The notes: generated by a model not told the origin, from the letters alone. A stretch of 64,000 bases of DNA from Clusia tigrina (GCA_920105625.2 OV050030.1:318608368-318672367), one strand, 5' to 3'; shown: positions 11,472-23,052, counted from the stretch's first letter. A program made the numbers and translations.

Positions 11472-11487
11472 CATGTCGGGGTCACCA
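11472..11487 (-). promoter_or_regulatory. BEL-B primer-binding site (left arm)
   Basis: TGGTGACCCCGACATG on the minus strand lies one base after the LTR edge. It begins TGG, as a tRNA-CCA-complementary site must. The tRNA identity is not assigned. Confidence 0.6.
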
Positions 11488-11488
11488 G

Positions 11489-11871
11489 TGTATTGTTCCT
11501 AACTATACAGGTACTTTAACCTGGATAGGAGGTAGGAAATTGAATTAATTGTTTCAAGCACTTGAACTTGAACAACTCGCTGAGGGATGAAATAAACTTC
11601 ACTTGTTGTAAGCTTGGTTATAATTCACAGATTTATATTCCAGTTACGGCCTTAAATAAAATTCTAATTACAATAACAAAAAACTCAAGTGGTACGGTAA
11701 AAATGAATTCACAACAAAATATAAAAAAATGCAAATGCAGCAAAATACAGGATATTGGCTTATGGGTAATGAACTGACGTTGACTCAAGGCCAACGCAAC
11801 GTTATATTGTTGTCAATATGTTTGGGTGCATGATTATTTCTGCTGACTAGCCATTATACGGGTGTTTCACA
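11489..11871 (-). repeat. BEL-B 5' LTR (left arm)
   Basis: On the minus strand it starts TGTGAAACACCCG and ends AACAATACA, the usual TG...CA form, and is 383 bp long. The right arm has a same-length copy at 47037-47419. A primer-binding site follows with a 1-nt gap. No second LTR is seen in either arm. Confidence 0.7.
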
Positions 11872-13690
11872 TACTGCTACCAAAGGTAATTGACTTGGCG
11901 CGTGCTGTTATGTAGCGGACGACGATATTATTGTGCCTACGAAAAATTAATTTTCGTACAATCCTATTGAAGCTTGTGCTGATTGGTATGTCGTCTAATT
12001 TTATTTCGGTGAATCCGTCGCTTCTCCCTATTTTCTCAATTATAAATGTTGCATTGGTTATATTATCAAAATTTATGGTATCCAGTTGATCTAAAAATAT
12101 GGTGGGCCGTTTAAAATTTGTAGAGTGGACATTGCCTAGTTTCAGCTTCATGTACCTAGGTTCATTTTTGTGTCGGAGTACTTTATAATTTTTAGCATGA
12201 CCTTCTGCCTTTTTTTCCAAACTTTTCTCATATAATTTATTTATGACTTTTTCTTTTATATTTCTAATATATTTAGCTATTTTAGTTTTCTCCACTCTAC
12301 CTTCCAGGACATCTATCGGCTTAACTTCTAGTGTAGAATGAATGGAGTGATAGTGATTGAGTACAATTGAATAATCATTCTTGTACTGATAACATATATT
12401 TTTCGGCTTCCGCTATTGTACTATGTAATCTTTCTATGTCACAGTTCCCAGAATGACTGTTAGGCTTTGTTTTAAAAAGTCCTTCATATTAACATAGTTA
12501 AATTCATTGTCCAAAACGATTTTTCTTGACTTACCTCTTATAGAAAAATAGTTCCTTATTTTTGCAATTAATGTGATATTATTTCTATCTTCCAGATGTA
12601 ATGCCATTGCATATTTTGAGATTGTGTTAAAAAATGGTATAAAATAGTTTTTACTGTTGTTGTATATGTCACTACGAATTATTTGGTTATTGTTGTAGAT
12701 GCCACAATTATTTATATATTTTTGTACTAACTTTTTTAAATATATTTTCTTTTTTACACCTTCGAAGTTTTCGGAAATTCCACCATATCCCGAAATTCCA
12801 CTAATATTCCACATTCAAAATTTATGGTATTTGTTTATGTGCTTCCTCATTTGACATGTCCTTGGAATGTTAAGAGCATTCATAAAAAGTGATTGTGGAA
12901 TGAAAAGTTTTAAACAGCTTTTCTTGTAATAAGTTGTATTCAGAATCGGAAATCCCACTTTAAAAATACGTTTAAATATTTTGTCACATAACAATGTCAA
13001 CGGAGCTTATATAATTTTTAAACTTCCCATCTCAATGCTATGTATCATAAATTTTACTGCTTGTTAAAATAATTTGGGTTTGGAACTTGCTAACTGCTGT
13101 TTCTTATTTTGAAAATTGGCTATTCTGTTTTTCTAGGTAAGAATGTATGGGAGCTGCTATGCTCGCATTGAAATTTTCATTTTGTTGAGTTGTTTTGTCA
13201 TTATTGGGGTTTTCTAACACAGCGTTGATTAATATTGTTATTAATAATTTGTACCCTATTAAGATCATCAAAATAAGGTTGTGTTTAAGTAATTGTATCA
13301 CCATTTTCTATTGTGTGTGTGTATGTAAATTTACCGTAAAATAAAAATTTTTCTATTACGTAGATATTTATCTTCAGATCCTATTCAAAATTTTGCTTTC
13401 TATTTCAGTTTCACACCAATGAGAATTTTCCATGATGATTGAGAGATAGCTGCTTACTTCTTCATGAAATGGCTTATATGAGTTGGCAACCGCTTTTTTT
13501 TTTGTGCGATATACTTTCTGTCATCGTATTAATTGTGGCCGGTATTGCATCAACCCTGCCAAGATAGTCTGCCCCGTACGCCAACTTTGTAGCCTTGAAA
13601 TTATATCCTTCTCAGTTTCTTTACATGTATTCACACTAAAGGTTGGCTATCTCTCATGTGATTGAATTCCCTACCATTTAGCTATGGTTT
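11872..13690 (-). pseudogene. pol: Errantivirus-like pol relic: RNase H end and integrase (left arm)
   Basis: Minus-strand frames in order are the RNase H end with a G-x-x-N-x-x-AD-x-L-like stretch (about 13690-13400), a linker (13104-13304), the integrase N-terminus (12815-13000), the integrase core (12434-12814) and the integrase tail (11872-12295). The core has FNTISKYAMALHLEDRN and IRNYFSIRGKSRKIVLDNEF, which match gypsy-type (errantivirus) integrase, with D-x(n)-DNE retained in part. At 11871 the frame is cut by the BEL-B LTR. Several frameshifts are present, so it is inactive. Confidence 0.6.
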
Positions 13691-13740
13691 AAAGTAATTG
13701 TACCCCAAACAGTTTCGCTGTTCACATGGTTAGATAGTTT

Positions 13741-13992
13741 TTACATTTGGGACTTTACATATTTTTGTTTTGTAGCGGCAACTGACTCGATACCAAGATC
13801 GCGATCGAGACTTCTGCTTCGGCTATACCAAAGTGCATTTACGGCACATCTTAGTACTTTATTATGGAATCTTTGGATCTGCGCTATATTGCATATATTG
13901 CTATATTGAACTCCATAGGTCCATACTGGTTTAAGCACTTGTTTGTATAAGACAATTTTGTTATATGTGGACAACGCAGATCGTTTGTCCAT
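13741..13992 (-). pseudogene. Jockey-B RT C-terminal region (left arm)
   Basis: The frame has TYNKIVLYKQVLKPVWTYGVQ, then IAQIQRFHNKVLRCAVNALW and a long charged end. The K-x-x-L-Y-K-x-(V/I)-L-x-P-x-W-x-YG-x-Q-LW block is the Jockey RT thumb. The copy has lost LWGS after GVQ by a small frameshift. The right-arm copy (39132-39374) keeps LWCCSS. Confidence 0.75.
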
Positions 13993-14210
13993 GAGCCAAT
14001 AAATATTTGTGATTTTAATTCAGGTTCTTTTTTCTTTTTGAAGTGATGCTCCATCTAAGCTTAGTATCCAAGATTATACCTAAGTATTTAGCAAATTTTT
14101 AGGGCACGGGATTTGTACGCCGTTTATATAAAATGGAATATATGTGGCTCTATTGTATGTGAAGTCTATATGGACCGATTTAGTTTCGTTCAGTTTAATT
14201 CGCCATATGG

Positions 14211-16027
14211 AAAAACTGGTTAAAGAAAAGCGAAGTGTTAGAAGAGAATGGCAGAATCATCGGTCACCAAAATTGAAGAGTGAACCCGAGTGTTGCACCC
14301 GTAAGCTAAAAACATATTGAAGCAGAAACACCAAAAATCAGTTGCATACTATTTTGGAAGCTTGAGTCCTTATGGCGACAATGAGTATTCATTGTGGCAT
14401 GCTACTAGGAAGTTCAAAGGTCTAATACAACATAAGTCACCACTTCGTAAAGATAATGGCACTTGGGTTAAAAGCAATGATGAACTGCCTTCGCACATCA
14501 CCTGAGTAATGTGTTCTGTCCAAATCCCCCCATTATATCGTTTGAACCTCTTGATATACTGAGTAGTGGAAACAGTGAGCGCCTGAAAACTTCAAGCAAG
14601 GAGGTAAATTATACCATTAAAAACTTAAATCTTAAAAAAGCACCAGGAATGTAACAGATATTAACAAACATGATAAAATGTAGCTGTATCTGACACAGTA
14701 TTCCACGCTATTTTACGCACTGGGCACTATCCTCAATGCTGGAAGATTATGAAAATAATCATGATCCCGAAGCCAGGAAATGATGTTACACAGGTTTGTT
14801 CCTATAGACCCATTAGTCTACTTTTCTAAAATCTTCGAAAAAATAGTTCATCGGAAGGTCTTCCAGTATTTAAATAAAAACAATGTGATTCCCCAATACC
14901 ACTTCTGCTTCCGTGAATAGCATGGAACGATAGAGCATTTCTTGACATTAAGTAAGCCTTTAATGAGGTGTGGCACAAAGAGCTCATATATAAACTTAAA
15001 TAAATTCTTCCAAAGAAATTCCAAAAACTATTTGAAACCTACATTAAATTCAGAAATTCATGGTAAGCCACGGTGACTCTACATCCGACTACTTTGATAT
15101 CAAATCAGGAGTCTTCAAAGCAGTTTGCTGGGACCACTGCTGTACTTGCTTTTTACAGCTGACATGCCAACTTCCGATCATACGGCTACATTCACATTTA
15201 CCGATGATACCGCCATACTGAATACAAACAGCTCCCATCTTGAAACCTGGCGATGGCTACAGACCCACTTACTGTCTATTGAGTAGTGGCTTAACAAATG
15301 GAGAATAAAGGTCAACGAAGCTAAATGTGTACACTTAATATTCCCCTTAAGGAAGCACACGTGCCCCCCTATTCGCATCAATGGTCAGAACATTCCACAA
15401 CTCACTGACATAAGTACCTGGGAATCCACTTAGACAGACGATTAACCTGGACTAAATACATTGACTCAAAGTGTACTCAGATCAATATGAAACTCCATAC
15501 CTTGCAATGGTTACTAAATAGGCATTCAAACCTTGCCTTAGAATATAAGGTACTAATTTATACTAGTGCCATTAAGCCTCATACAGGGACATATGGAATT
15601 GGAGCACCGCGTGTCCGTCTAACAGGGAGAAACGCCGCCAATCGAAGATTTTGAGAATGATCACCGGTGCTCCATTGTACTTCAGGAACGTATACATCCA
15701 CCGTGACCTGAATATAGTAACGATTGAAAATGAATTGGTGAACACCTACTACTTAAGCTCTTAAATTGGAAAATCACCCAAACCGCTTCGCGAAGAACCT
15801 ACGAAAGCTTCCCTCTACAAGACGCTTCAAAAGGATATACGAGTATACCTTAGACCTGATTTAATAACGTCTTATTACATGCTGTGGAAAAACCAAATAT
15901 CCGATGCAGTGGCTGAGGATATTGCCTAGATATATAACTGGAGTCTTGTAATCTTAGAAAAATTACTGTTAGTTTCTTAACAAAGAAAGATTCGGTAAAT
16001 AAATAGATGTAAAAAAAAAATAAAAAA
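14211..16027 (+). mobile_element. 5'-truncated Jockey-like element Jockey-C (left arm)
   Basis: On the plus strand, RT words appear in broken frames: EKRSVRREWQNHRSP, then NEYSLWHATRKFKG (14390), an F-L-D-like block near 14940, an L-G-I-H-L-D-R-R-L block near 15420, and an A-rich 3' tail at 15990-16027. ATATGG flanks it at 14205-14210 and 16028-16033, a plausible 6-bp target duplication. It is inserted in the opposite-strand Jockey-B RT. Only the first 150 bp is also present in the right arm. Confidence 0.65.
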
Positions 16028-16365
16028 ATATGGCGTCCACTCAAACATTTGATTTAGATAATGTTGCAGTTGTGCGATACACTGCCACTGATTTTTCCAC
16101 CGCTAGAATGGCTATGTCGTCTGCAAATGTTGCTGAGATGCAGTTTTTCTCCTTAGGTAAGAATATAAAGATTAGGTACAGTTTCGCTCCAATACACAAC
16201 CCTGGGGGACAGCAGCTTTTATTTCCTTGAGATCAGAGTATATGGTTACCAGTTAAAAAAAGCGATCTGATAGGTATGATTTTAGTATGTTATAATACTG
16301 TGTTGGTAACTGAGCATTAATTTTTTTGATGAGCCCGCCATGGCATACTTTATTGGAAGCTTGTG

Positions 16366-16560
16366 TCAATAGAAAAACAGCGGAACATTTTTTTCTTCGT
16401 AGGCGTTTTCAATAACTCGAGCTATTCTGTGGACTTGATCAATGGTTGAGTGGTTCGTCCGTTCAACAAATTGGTGCACAGGTATTAATTTTCTCTGCTC
16501 AATTATGTGGTTGAGACGTTTAGCAAGAAGTTTTTCCATAAGTTTTGAAATTATTGGCAC
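16366..16560 (-). pseudogene. Jockey-B RT finger/palm fragment
   Basis: 64 residues with MPIISKLMEKLLAKRLN, LIPVHQFVERTNHSTIDQVH and a helical end. In Jockey RT this precedes the A-x-FLD catalytic block. FLD is altered here (PLFFY), and the downstream F-A-D-D is in another frame near 16120. Confidence 0.65.
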
Positions 16561-16884
16561 TAGAGATATAGGCCGATATTGTGTTACATCGTGCGTGGCT
16601 TTCCTGGCTTGTTGAACATAATTACCGCGGCAGTTTTCCAGTAGTTAGAAACATGTTCCAATCAAAAAGTAGCATTCATAATTTCTGTTATTTTAAATAT
16701 TACAATTTGAGGGAGCTATTTTAATATTTCGCTAGTTATGAGGTCGAATCCTGGCGACTTCTTAGACTTTAATATTCTTATTTCTGTTCGTAGCTCAACG
16801 TTTGTAACTGGACATCTTTATGTGGAGACATTCCATTTCCGCTACACTCGATTTGCCATTTGGCTTAAATCTTTCAGGGTACTC

Positions 16885-17241
16885 CTATAAAGATGCAGCT
16901 TTTTCTGTGTTGCTTTTGGCCAATGAATTGTCGGCTTTTTTGATTGGGGGGAACTGCACGGTTGGTTGTGAAAAATTTTGTGTACACCTCCAAAGCGAGT
17001 AGTGAGTGTTACGTTCATTTGAAAGCTTACTTAGGTATTTCCTTAGAAAATTATATTTGAATACTTCTTTTTTACGGGTAAGGTTTTTTGATATTTTATT
17101 AAGCCAGCTTTTGTCAGATGGATACCTTGTTTGTTGCCACCATTGACGTGTTCTGAGTTTTTCTGTAATCATTTCTTTTTCTATCTGCTGTGACTTTTCT
17201 TTTGACTGGTGTACTACGCTAGGCTGGATGTTGTATTGCAT
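16885..17241 (-). pseudogene. Jockey-B ORF2 region between endonuclease and RT
   Basis: 118 residues with RQWWQQTRYPSDKSWLNKIS, then LSNERNTHYSLWRCTQ and a proline-rich PTVQFPPIKK. The S-L-W-x-x-(T/C) helix followed by P-P-(I/L) and a W/L-A-x-(S/T) word is characteristic of Jockey-type ORF2 ahead of RT. Confidence 0.6.
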
Positions 17242-17999
17242 TTGATAAGTTCAGAATTTCGTCGTCTAACTCGTCAGTACAGTTTACTTCTTCGTGGTGA
17301 TCGGCGTGATCGGACAGGATTTTATTAAAGTATTCCCAATCAGTGTATTTATTTACTAGCGTTAGTGGTGGTTCCTTATTAACTACATTTTCATGTACTT
17401 TTGTTATGTTGTTGTTATTAGTAGAAGATTTCAGATTTTTAGGTTAATGCTCGGGTTTTCTTTTCTTACAAGCTCTTCTTTTTCAAATCCAGTCCGTTGT
17501 GTTGTTGTGCTAAATTAGGGGTATTAATAGATTTCAAGTTTTGGTTTTCGGTTTTCTTTGAAGCTAACTCATTTTTTAGCTACATGCACATTTTTTCTAT
17601 AATTTCTAATATCTTAGATTGTTGGCTTATTATTGTTTCATTATCAATTAATTTTTTCCGGTTTATTTCTAGTTTATTAGATAGTTTGCCACTTCCGGTG
17701 CTCGGATATTTTCCATTTAATTAATTAAGCTGCTAAACAAGCCGCGTCACTGAAAGAGATAGGCTATCACTGTCAGCAGTCTAGTGAGACAACTGCTGTC
17801 GTTTATGTTACTTTATTTGTTAACATCTTTGGACTACTGTTCTGCACTATATATATTTCCTTTTCTATTTAAATTTTTTTTTTTTTTTTTATTATTTTCA
17901 ATCCTTGACAAGGTTGGGATCACTCCAGATTTCAAAGGTTTTGCATTAATTTTTGTTGTTTTTTAGGCGTTTTACATTATTTTAAACTTTATTGAATCT

Positions 18000-18330
18000 A
18001 TTTTCTCGTAGGTCGAAACGTACCAATCTTGACGACGCTCAACTGTCACTTGTCATCTGTTACAAGTGAATTTTTAAAATTGGTATAACTTAAAACTGGT
18101 GGAGGTGGAGCATTTGGCTATGTTCAATCGCATTTCATATTAGCTGTTGGGCCGTTTCCATGGGCGAAACATGGATTTATCACAACAGGCCAGATTCCAA
18201 GGAACAGTTAAGACAGTGTACATTTCCTGGCACGCTTGCAATTGCAAAAGATTTATCAACGACATTTTACAGGACGTTTGGGAAAACTAGCAATAGACAA
18301 CACACAAAGAGGCTATTTTTACAGCCTACT
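18000..18330. other. Unassigned segment with a possible mariner scrap
   Basis: At 18160-18240 the plus strand reads MGETWIYHNRPDSKEQLRQC. This resembles the mariner D-E-T-W-(I/L)-H-x-x-x-P-E-(S/T)-K block, with D changed to G. It is too short to be sure. Nothing else is recognised. Confidence 0.35.
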
Positions 18331-18526
18331 TTATTTTTTTATTATTATTTTTTAAACTCCACTTTTATTTGCATTTTACCCCTTGAGGCAATAATCAAAT
18401 TAAACAACAATATTAAACAGCTACATAAGTAAATACACAAAGTTATTTATTAAATAGTTATTTAAAACAACATGAGGAAGAGGAGCCAGTACTAATCTCC
18501 CATAAGGTTAGTTCAGAACTATTGCA

Positions 18527-18985
18527 TTAGAAATTTATTATCATAAATTGAATGATGTTGCTCGCTTCAGTCATGGTGTTGTGCCTGTCCTCTCCAGAAG
18601 ATTTGAAGCTAGTAGGTATATGAGGATGCTTACTTAGTCGTTCCAGGTATTTAATGCTGAATCTTGATATTTCCTCATCGATAGTAGGGATGTTTAGGTC
18701 GTGACGTATTATTTCATTCCTTTCGAACAATGGAGCCTTTACTTTTGCTTGGAATCTCTGAATGATTTTGATATTAGTTTTTGCCGCTGAGCCCCATAGC
18801 TGTATACCGTATTTCCATATGCAGTTTAGGATTGTTTTATAAACGAGCAGTTTATTCTCAAGCGATAACTGGGATTTATACCCCAAGAGCCAATATAAAG
18901 AAGTAAGCTTGATTCCAAGTTGTTTTCTGTTCGTAAAAATATAATTCTGCCATGTCAGACGACTTCGGATTGGGGCAGTGGACAA
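18527..18985 (-). pseudogene. Jockey-A RT thumb and C-terminus
   Basis: 152 residues starting in the L-T-W segment (SRLTWQNYIFTNRKQLGIK). They continue with LENKLLVYKTILNCIWKYGIQ, LWGSAAKTNIKIIQRFQAK, IIRHDLNIPTIDEEI and YLERLSKHPH. This is a classic Jockey RT end, open to its stop at 18527. Confidence 0.85.
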
Positions 18986-19060
18986 TCATTTAGTATCACT
19001 GTTGGACAAGATTTCTGTTTTAAGCTGAAGGTTACTTGTACAGACTTAGTTGCATTCACC

Positions 19061-19330
19061 TTAATTCTCCTCGATTATATTGTTGGTGCTTGTAGCCATT
19101 ATAAAAGTATGATCAGCGTAGGTTGTGATGTTTGTATTCTCCGTCAGTGGAAGGTCAGCCGAGTAGATAGTGTAGAGCATAGGACCTAGAACACTGACTT
19201 GTGGTACACCCGTTTTTATCGAGAACAGTTCAGTGACTTCTTTATTGGCCTTTACTCTGAAATGCCGTTCTTCAAGATATGATCTTAAGATATTTTTGTA
19301 CAGGCCCCTACGCAAAAGTCCAATAAGCAA
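19061..19330 (-). pseudogene. Jockey-A RT palm fragment
   Basis: 89 residues with GLYKNILRSYLEERHFRVK, KTGVPQVSVLGPMLYTIYSA and TTYADHTFIMA. G-V-P-Q-G-S-V-L-G-P is changed to G-V-P-Q-V-S-V and Y-A-D-D to Y-A-D-H, so it is catalytically dead. Confidence 0.8.
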
Positions 19331-19334
19331 TTCC

Positions 19335-19827
19335 CATTACCAATTGTTGCTCTTGCACGCTGAATAAGCAATACACCCAACGAACGGATATACAGCATGT
19401 GAAGCCTCATCAGCATTTCCTTACACGTGCGGTCTAAAGTATTAATTTACCCTAAGTATGCACAAACGCTGGTGCCTTGCACATATCTATAGACACGACA
19501 TATATATTTAATTCTGTAGAATAAGCAAAATTATTATATAAATTCAATCAATTAATAAATTAAAATTGAGATATACTTTTGAAGTCAAACAATCAACAGT
19601 GTTTTCCTTTGTCGCCAATATCAAACACAAGGTTAATTCAAGAATACTACTTGATTAGCCATAGCACTCTTTCGGTACTGTACCCAAAAATACATCAGAC
19701 TTCAAGTATTGTACTTGTAGTTATTATCACGATCCTTCGGTATTGCACCCAATGAATCGGCAACCAATTAGTAAACCAACTAATCGGTTATAAAAAGATA
19801 TCATAAAACGTTTGAGGTAGTATCTTT
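19335..19827. other. Unrecognised AT-rich insert replacing the RT finger region
   Basis: About 490 bp separates pre-RT from RT palm sequence, and the RT fingers are missing. It has two similar words near 19671 and 19734 (TTCGGTACTGTACCC and TTCGGTATTGCACCC). No ORF is seen. It could be another LTR scrap. Confidence 0.4.
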
Positions 19828-20260
19828 TCAGTTTAAAGAGTAAGGCAGGGTGCCATCCTTTATCGAACGCCTGTGATAATAATAATTGTCCTGGACTATT
19901 AAGAAGATTAAATACCTTATTTTCCTCTTGCTGTGAAATTGCTGGAAACGGCTTAAAGACCCCAGTAAGGTGCTGGCAAATGTAATTGCTTTCTCCTTAT
20001 CAGTTTTTGCCCAGGATCCATTTGAGCTTTTGATAGGAGTAGCACGGGTGGTCGGTTGCTTCAGCTTTTCTGTCGCTTTCAAAAGTGAGTAATTGTAGTC
20101 TCTTTTGCTTACAAAGGGGATAAGTAGTGCTGTATTTCTTCATTCTGCTTCTGCGCCAAGTACCGTTTACGGTTTTTTGTAGCTCTATTAAAATTATTTT
20201 TGTCTTGCGGATGCCTGGTACTTTGCCACACCCTTCTTCGTTTGCGTTTTTTTTGAGCAA
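19828..20260 (-). pseudogene. Jockey-A ORF2 pre-RT region
   Basis: Two overlapping frames carry RRSRMKKYSTTYPLCKQKRL, SYQKLKWILGKN, PIKSSNGSWAKTDKEKA and TFASTLLGSLSRFQ. G-x-W-A-K-(T/S)-D-x-E-K-A, followed by an F-A-x-x-L helix, is typical of Jockey ORF2 before RT. Confidence 0.65.
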
Positions 20261-20336
20261 CCATCTCCCTAATAACGGGATGGGAAGGATTCTTGTTCAG
20301 TTAATCTTTAGGCTCCGTAGTAGAGTTCCATGCAGC

Positions 20337-21109
20337 TTATTGGACAGTTTTGTTAACATTTTCAACGACAAACTCAATATCTTCAGCACATTTCAGCCAA
20401 ATATTGAGTAGCAGAATGTCATCTACCATTTCCTTGAAATGCAACCAGTTTGTTTGTTTCGTATGTAGTGTGGGTGGTTTTATTGTGCATTCTACCTTCG
20501 AGTTCAATGTTGCAATAATAGGAGAGTAGTCTGATGACAATTCGAGAAACGGGGATATCTCAATACAGCTTCTGAGAACACCTTTCATCACGCAGAACTC
20601 AATGAAATCTTGAATTTTGTTTCTATCAGATGGCCAGTATTTGGGTTGACTTGTTGATACGTGTGTAAGGTTGTGTTTTTGCATTGTTTTTAGGTGCTCT
20701 CTTCCTTTCGGATTGATTGTCCGAGAACCCCAAAATTGGTGTTTAGCGTACACCTAGTGTTTGAAAAAAATTGTTAATATTGCTCTTTTTTAATGGAATA
20801 CCTCGGAGGGCAATACACTGATGTTATGGGTAGCGTTCCATCTAATGTTTTGCTTGTTGCTTGATTGTGGGATTTTTAACAATTGTCTTGTATTGTGTAT
20901 TTTATTTTGTTTTTAATGATGATAGCAGTACCACCGCGTGCTGTGCCGGCTGGATGATTTGTGTGATATATGTTGTACTGATTTATTTTTAAGAAGCTTT
21001 TGTTTGTGAAGTGTGTCTCAGATAATAGATTTAAGTTAATGTTGTTCTGTTCCATAAATGTTTTGACTTCATTACTATGAGGAGAAAGCCCGTTCGCATT
21101 CCATACCAC
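20337..21109 (-). pseudogene. Jockey-A ORF2 endonuclease domain, broken
   Basis: Frame 20876-21109 starts MVWNANGLSPHSNEVKTFM, holds LLSETHFTNKS (the catalytic Glu) and ends in GGTAIIIKNKIKY. Frame 20337-20753 continues with KHQFWGSRTINPKGREHL and SSDYSPIIATL. Jockey endonucleases have N-x-(N/R)-G-L, L-L-x-E-T-H, N-A-K-H-x-x-W-G-(S/C)-R and S-D-H. Here S-D-H is S-D-Y and the two frames are offset by a deletion near 20760-20870. Confidence 0.75.
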
Positions 21110-21129
21110 AATTTAAAGATTTTGCTGCA

Positions 21130-21315
21130 TTAAGTAAGTTTAGAGATCACTGTTGTTAATAAATTGAGCATTGTTCCCATTTGTTCCATAAGGCTTTTCA
21201 GCAAACTCTTTAATACAGTCATGTCATTTGATCGATGTGGGGCGAATTGATTTTCATTTTGCTGGTTTAAAGTTTGCTCTTGTTGCGCGAGTTCCGTTCC
21301 CACGTATGGTGTCAA
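21130..21315 (-). pseudogene. Jockey-A ORF1 C-terminus
   Basis: 61 residues ending LKSLLKSLMEQMGTMLNLLT plus a short tail. Jockey ORF1 proteins end in a leucine/methionine-rich helix of this kind. The first residues (MTPYV) lie at the edge of the LTR-like insert. Confidence 0.6.
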
Positions 21316-22050
21316 CGATCACTACACCCTCATCACCACCACCACCTAAACCACCTAGAACCCAACCACATAACCACTAGCAAGTTCAACGATTCCAGAA
21401 TTGCAACAGCAGGCTAAATAACCGAGCAACCCAACCACATAATATACTAGCAGGTTTAACAGCCTTAAAAATGCAACGACAACATAACAGCAAGCATTAC
21501 GTTATTACATCGACATAAGGTAAACAAACTTTGTAAACACATACACACAATATATTTAGAACATATACTTATAGATATAAGCTTATAATATACATATGTA
21601 AAGTATAGATTTAAACTTTTAATATACCTAGATATAAGCTTACATAGCACATTTAGAGTATATAAAGAATCGGTATTCAGAATAAAATATATTTGGTACA
21701 CTATACTGAAACTAAGCAGTCTTTCTCTTATCTAGGAGTAGAATGGCATCCTTTCGACGTCTTACAGCCTGACATGAATTCAGCTTGAACAAGTTAACAA
21801 CCTACTTGAAAGGAATAAATCGGCATTCTTTGGACGCCTGTATCCTTATAAAGTTTGGAAGTTGATTGATTCAGCTTGAATAGTTAGTGACCTTATTGAT
21901 CGGAATAGACCCGCATCCTTTGGTCGCCCTATATCCTTTCGAGTTGAGGATCTAACAGATTAGTTCAGCTTAAATAAATTAGTGACTTTCTTGATCGGCA
22001 TAGACTGGCATCCTTTGGACGCCCTATATCCTTTCGAGTTGAGGAACTAA
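21310..22050. mobile_element. LTR-like insert inside Jockey-A ORF1
   Basis: About 740 bp with no ORF separate the zinc-knuckle region from the ORF1 C-terminus. It starts TGTCAACGATCACT. It has TATA-like (GTATATAAAG) and AATAAA signals near 21660-21690 and ends in a tandem array. This resembles a solo LTR plus part of a leader. I found no target duplication, so the class is uncertain. Confidence 0.4.
21735..22050 (+). repeat. Four degenerate tandem units of about 80-96 bp
   Basis: Units share GGCATCCTTTGGACG, then TATCCTTTCGAGTTGAGG, with core hits near 21743, 21824, 21912 and 22008. The last two are closest to each other. Confidence 0.7.
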
Positions 22051-22340
22051 TATTATTTTTGTGTGTACTGCCAGGCTAAGTACATAGCTCGCGTTCTGTT
22101 TGGCGATTTCCGCATATGTGCAACCTGGTTGGCTTTCGGAATCTGAGGCCTTGTGGGGAATGTTGTTTGCTGTAATTTTTTGTACACATTCCGCGAAACA
22201 CACATTTAACATCCTATGATTTTTCTTTACTAGGGCAGTCTGACGTTGCATGATTGCCAACGCATTTAACACATCGAGGAGTATGGTTACAATATTTTCT
22301 AGTGTGGGGCCATACCTCTGATATTTGGTGCACTGATCTA
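22024..22340 (-). pseudogene. Jockey-A ORF1 zinc-knuckle region, frameshifted
   Basis: Across three frames, cysteine-knuckle words can be read on the minus strand near 22320-22130: Q-C-x-x-Y-Q-x-Y-G, then PRCVKCVGNHATSDCPS, then further cysteines. These are the C2HC knuckles of Jockey-type gag. The open frame listed (22024-22272) is partly out of phase. Its distal residues lie in the LTR-like insert. Confidence 0.5.
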
Positions 22341-22731
22341 TTTCCCTTTTTTTTGTTTGGTGGTTCGAAGTTTATTTTTGTGTGCATAACTGCTTCAATT
22401 TAATAAATGTCTGTATTATTTTTGTTTTGTTTTAAGTTGACATAAAACATCTACAACGGATGCTTTGTAATTCTTTGTTTTATATTTGAAACGTTTGTAA
22501 CATCCAATCCGAACATAGTTATTTCCTCTTTTATTTTTTCTGTTGATATTGTGTGGTGTAACCCTTTTAATACTACATACTTTACGCTACAGTCTTTTCC
22601 TGTTTGGGTTTATTATCGAGTATGTGGAATTCTCTGTTCTTTTCATCCGGAGCTTTTGTAATAGTTTTGAACCTTCTCCTGACTTTGGTTGAATTTTAAC
22701 CTCGCTCTCTTTGAGGAATTTGATCTGGTAT

Positions 22732-23016
22732 TCATTCTTGGCAATGTTTTTTTAGCAGTTCTAGTAATTGTTGAGTTTTATTTACTCCAGAGACGTATAT
22801 TGGAGGGGATTTCGGGACTCTTTGGTCCCTTTCTGGTTGATTAGTACAGTCGATTTCGACTTCTAATAGTGTCGTGAATCTATTTGCACAAGCTGGCAAA
22901 TCAAGCCAGTAGTCACCTAGTTTTGACTGTTTTTCTTTACTTTGTGTGGTGTTTTCTGGGCTTGATCTAGCGCGTTTAGGGATTTGGTTTGTTTTCACAA
23001 CAGGTGTATACGACAT
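22732..23016 (-). pseudogene. Jockey-A ORF1, middle part
   Basis: 95 residues with NRFTTLLEVE, then PPIYVSGVNKTQQLLELLK. The N-R-F-(A/T)-x-L and P-P-I-(Y/F)-V-x-G-V words are the Jockey-type gag core that precedes the RNA-binding domain. The upstream part of ORF1 is displaced to 33414 by insertions. Confidence 0.7.
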
Positions 23017-23052
23017 TTAGATTGTGGATCGGTTTGAATATGTCCTACTGGA

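Larger units (their letters stand above)
9036..11871 (-). mobile_element. BEL/Pao LTR retrotransposon BEL-B, 3'-truncated (left arm)
   Basis: Read on the minus strand: a 383-bp 5' LTR (11489-11871), a primer-binding site, gag, a protease-like region, an integrase scrap and an RT fragment. It then stops at about 9036 without a 3' LTR and runs into errantivirus env. The LTR abuts errantivirus pol sequence, so BEL-B entered that element. The internal order is scrambled by deletions: an integrase-like scrap precedes RT in the sequence. Confidence 0.7.
13741..18000 (-). mobile_element. Jockey-clade non-LTR relic Jockey-B (left arm; interrupted by Jockey-C)
   Basis: Minus strand, 5' to 3': ORF1-like scraps (about 18000-17450), ORF2 middle (16885-17241), RT fingers (16366-16560), the F-A-D-D motif at about 16120, then after Jockey-C the RT end (14210-13741). 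The pieces ISKLMEKLLAKRLNHIIEQ and HSTIDQVHRIARVIE are Jockey RT. WRIKLNETKSVHIDF resumes after the insertion. It ends in VAATKQKYVKSQM and abuts the errantivirus relic. Many frames are broken. The 5' boundary is an estimate. Confidence 0.7.

Noticed and set aside
14211..16027. Jockey-B and Jockey-C as one element with a 5' inversion (twin priming)
   Set aside because: Both contain RT thumb-type words and Jockey-C has its own A-rich tail and ATATGG flanks, which fits two separate insertions better.
21310..22050. Exact LTR ends and target duplication for the insert in Jockey-A
   Set aside because: TG start is plausible but I could not find a matching CA end or duplicated flank, so I left the class open.
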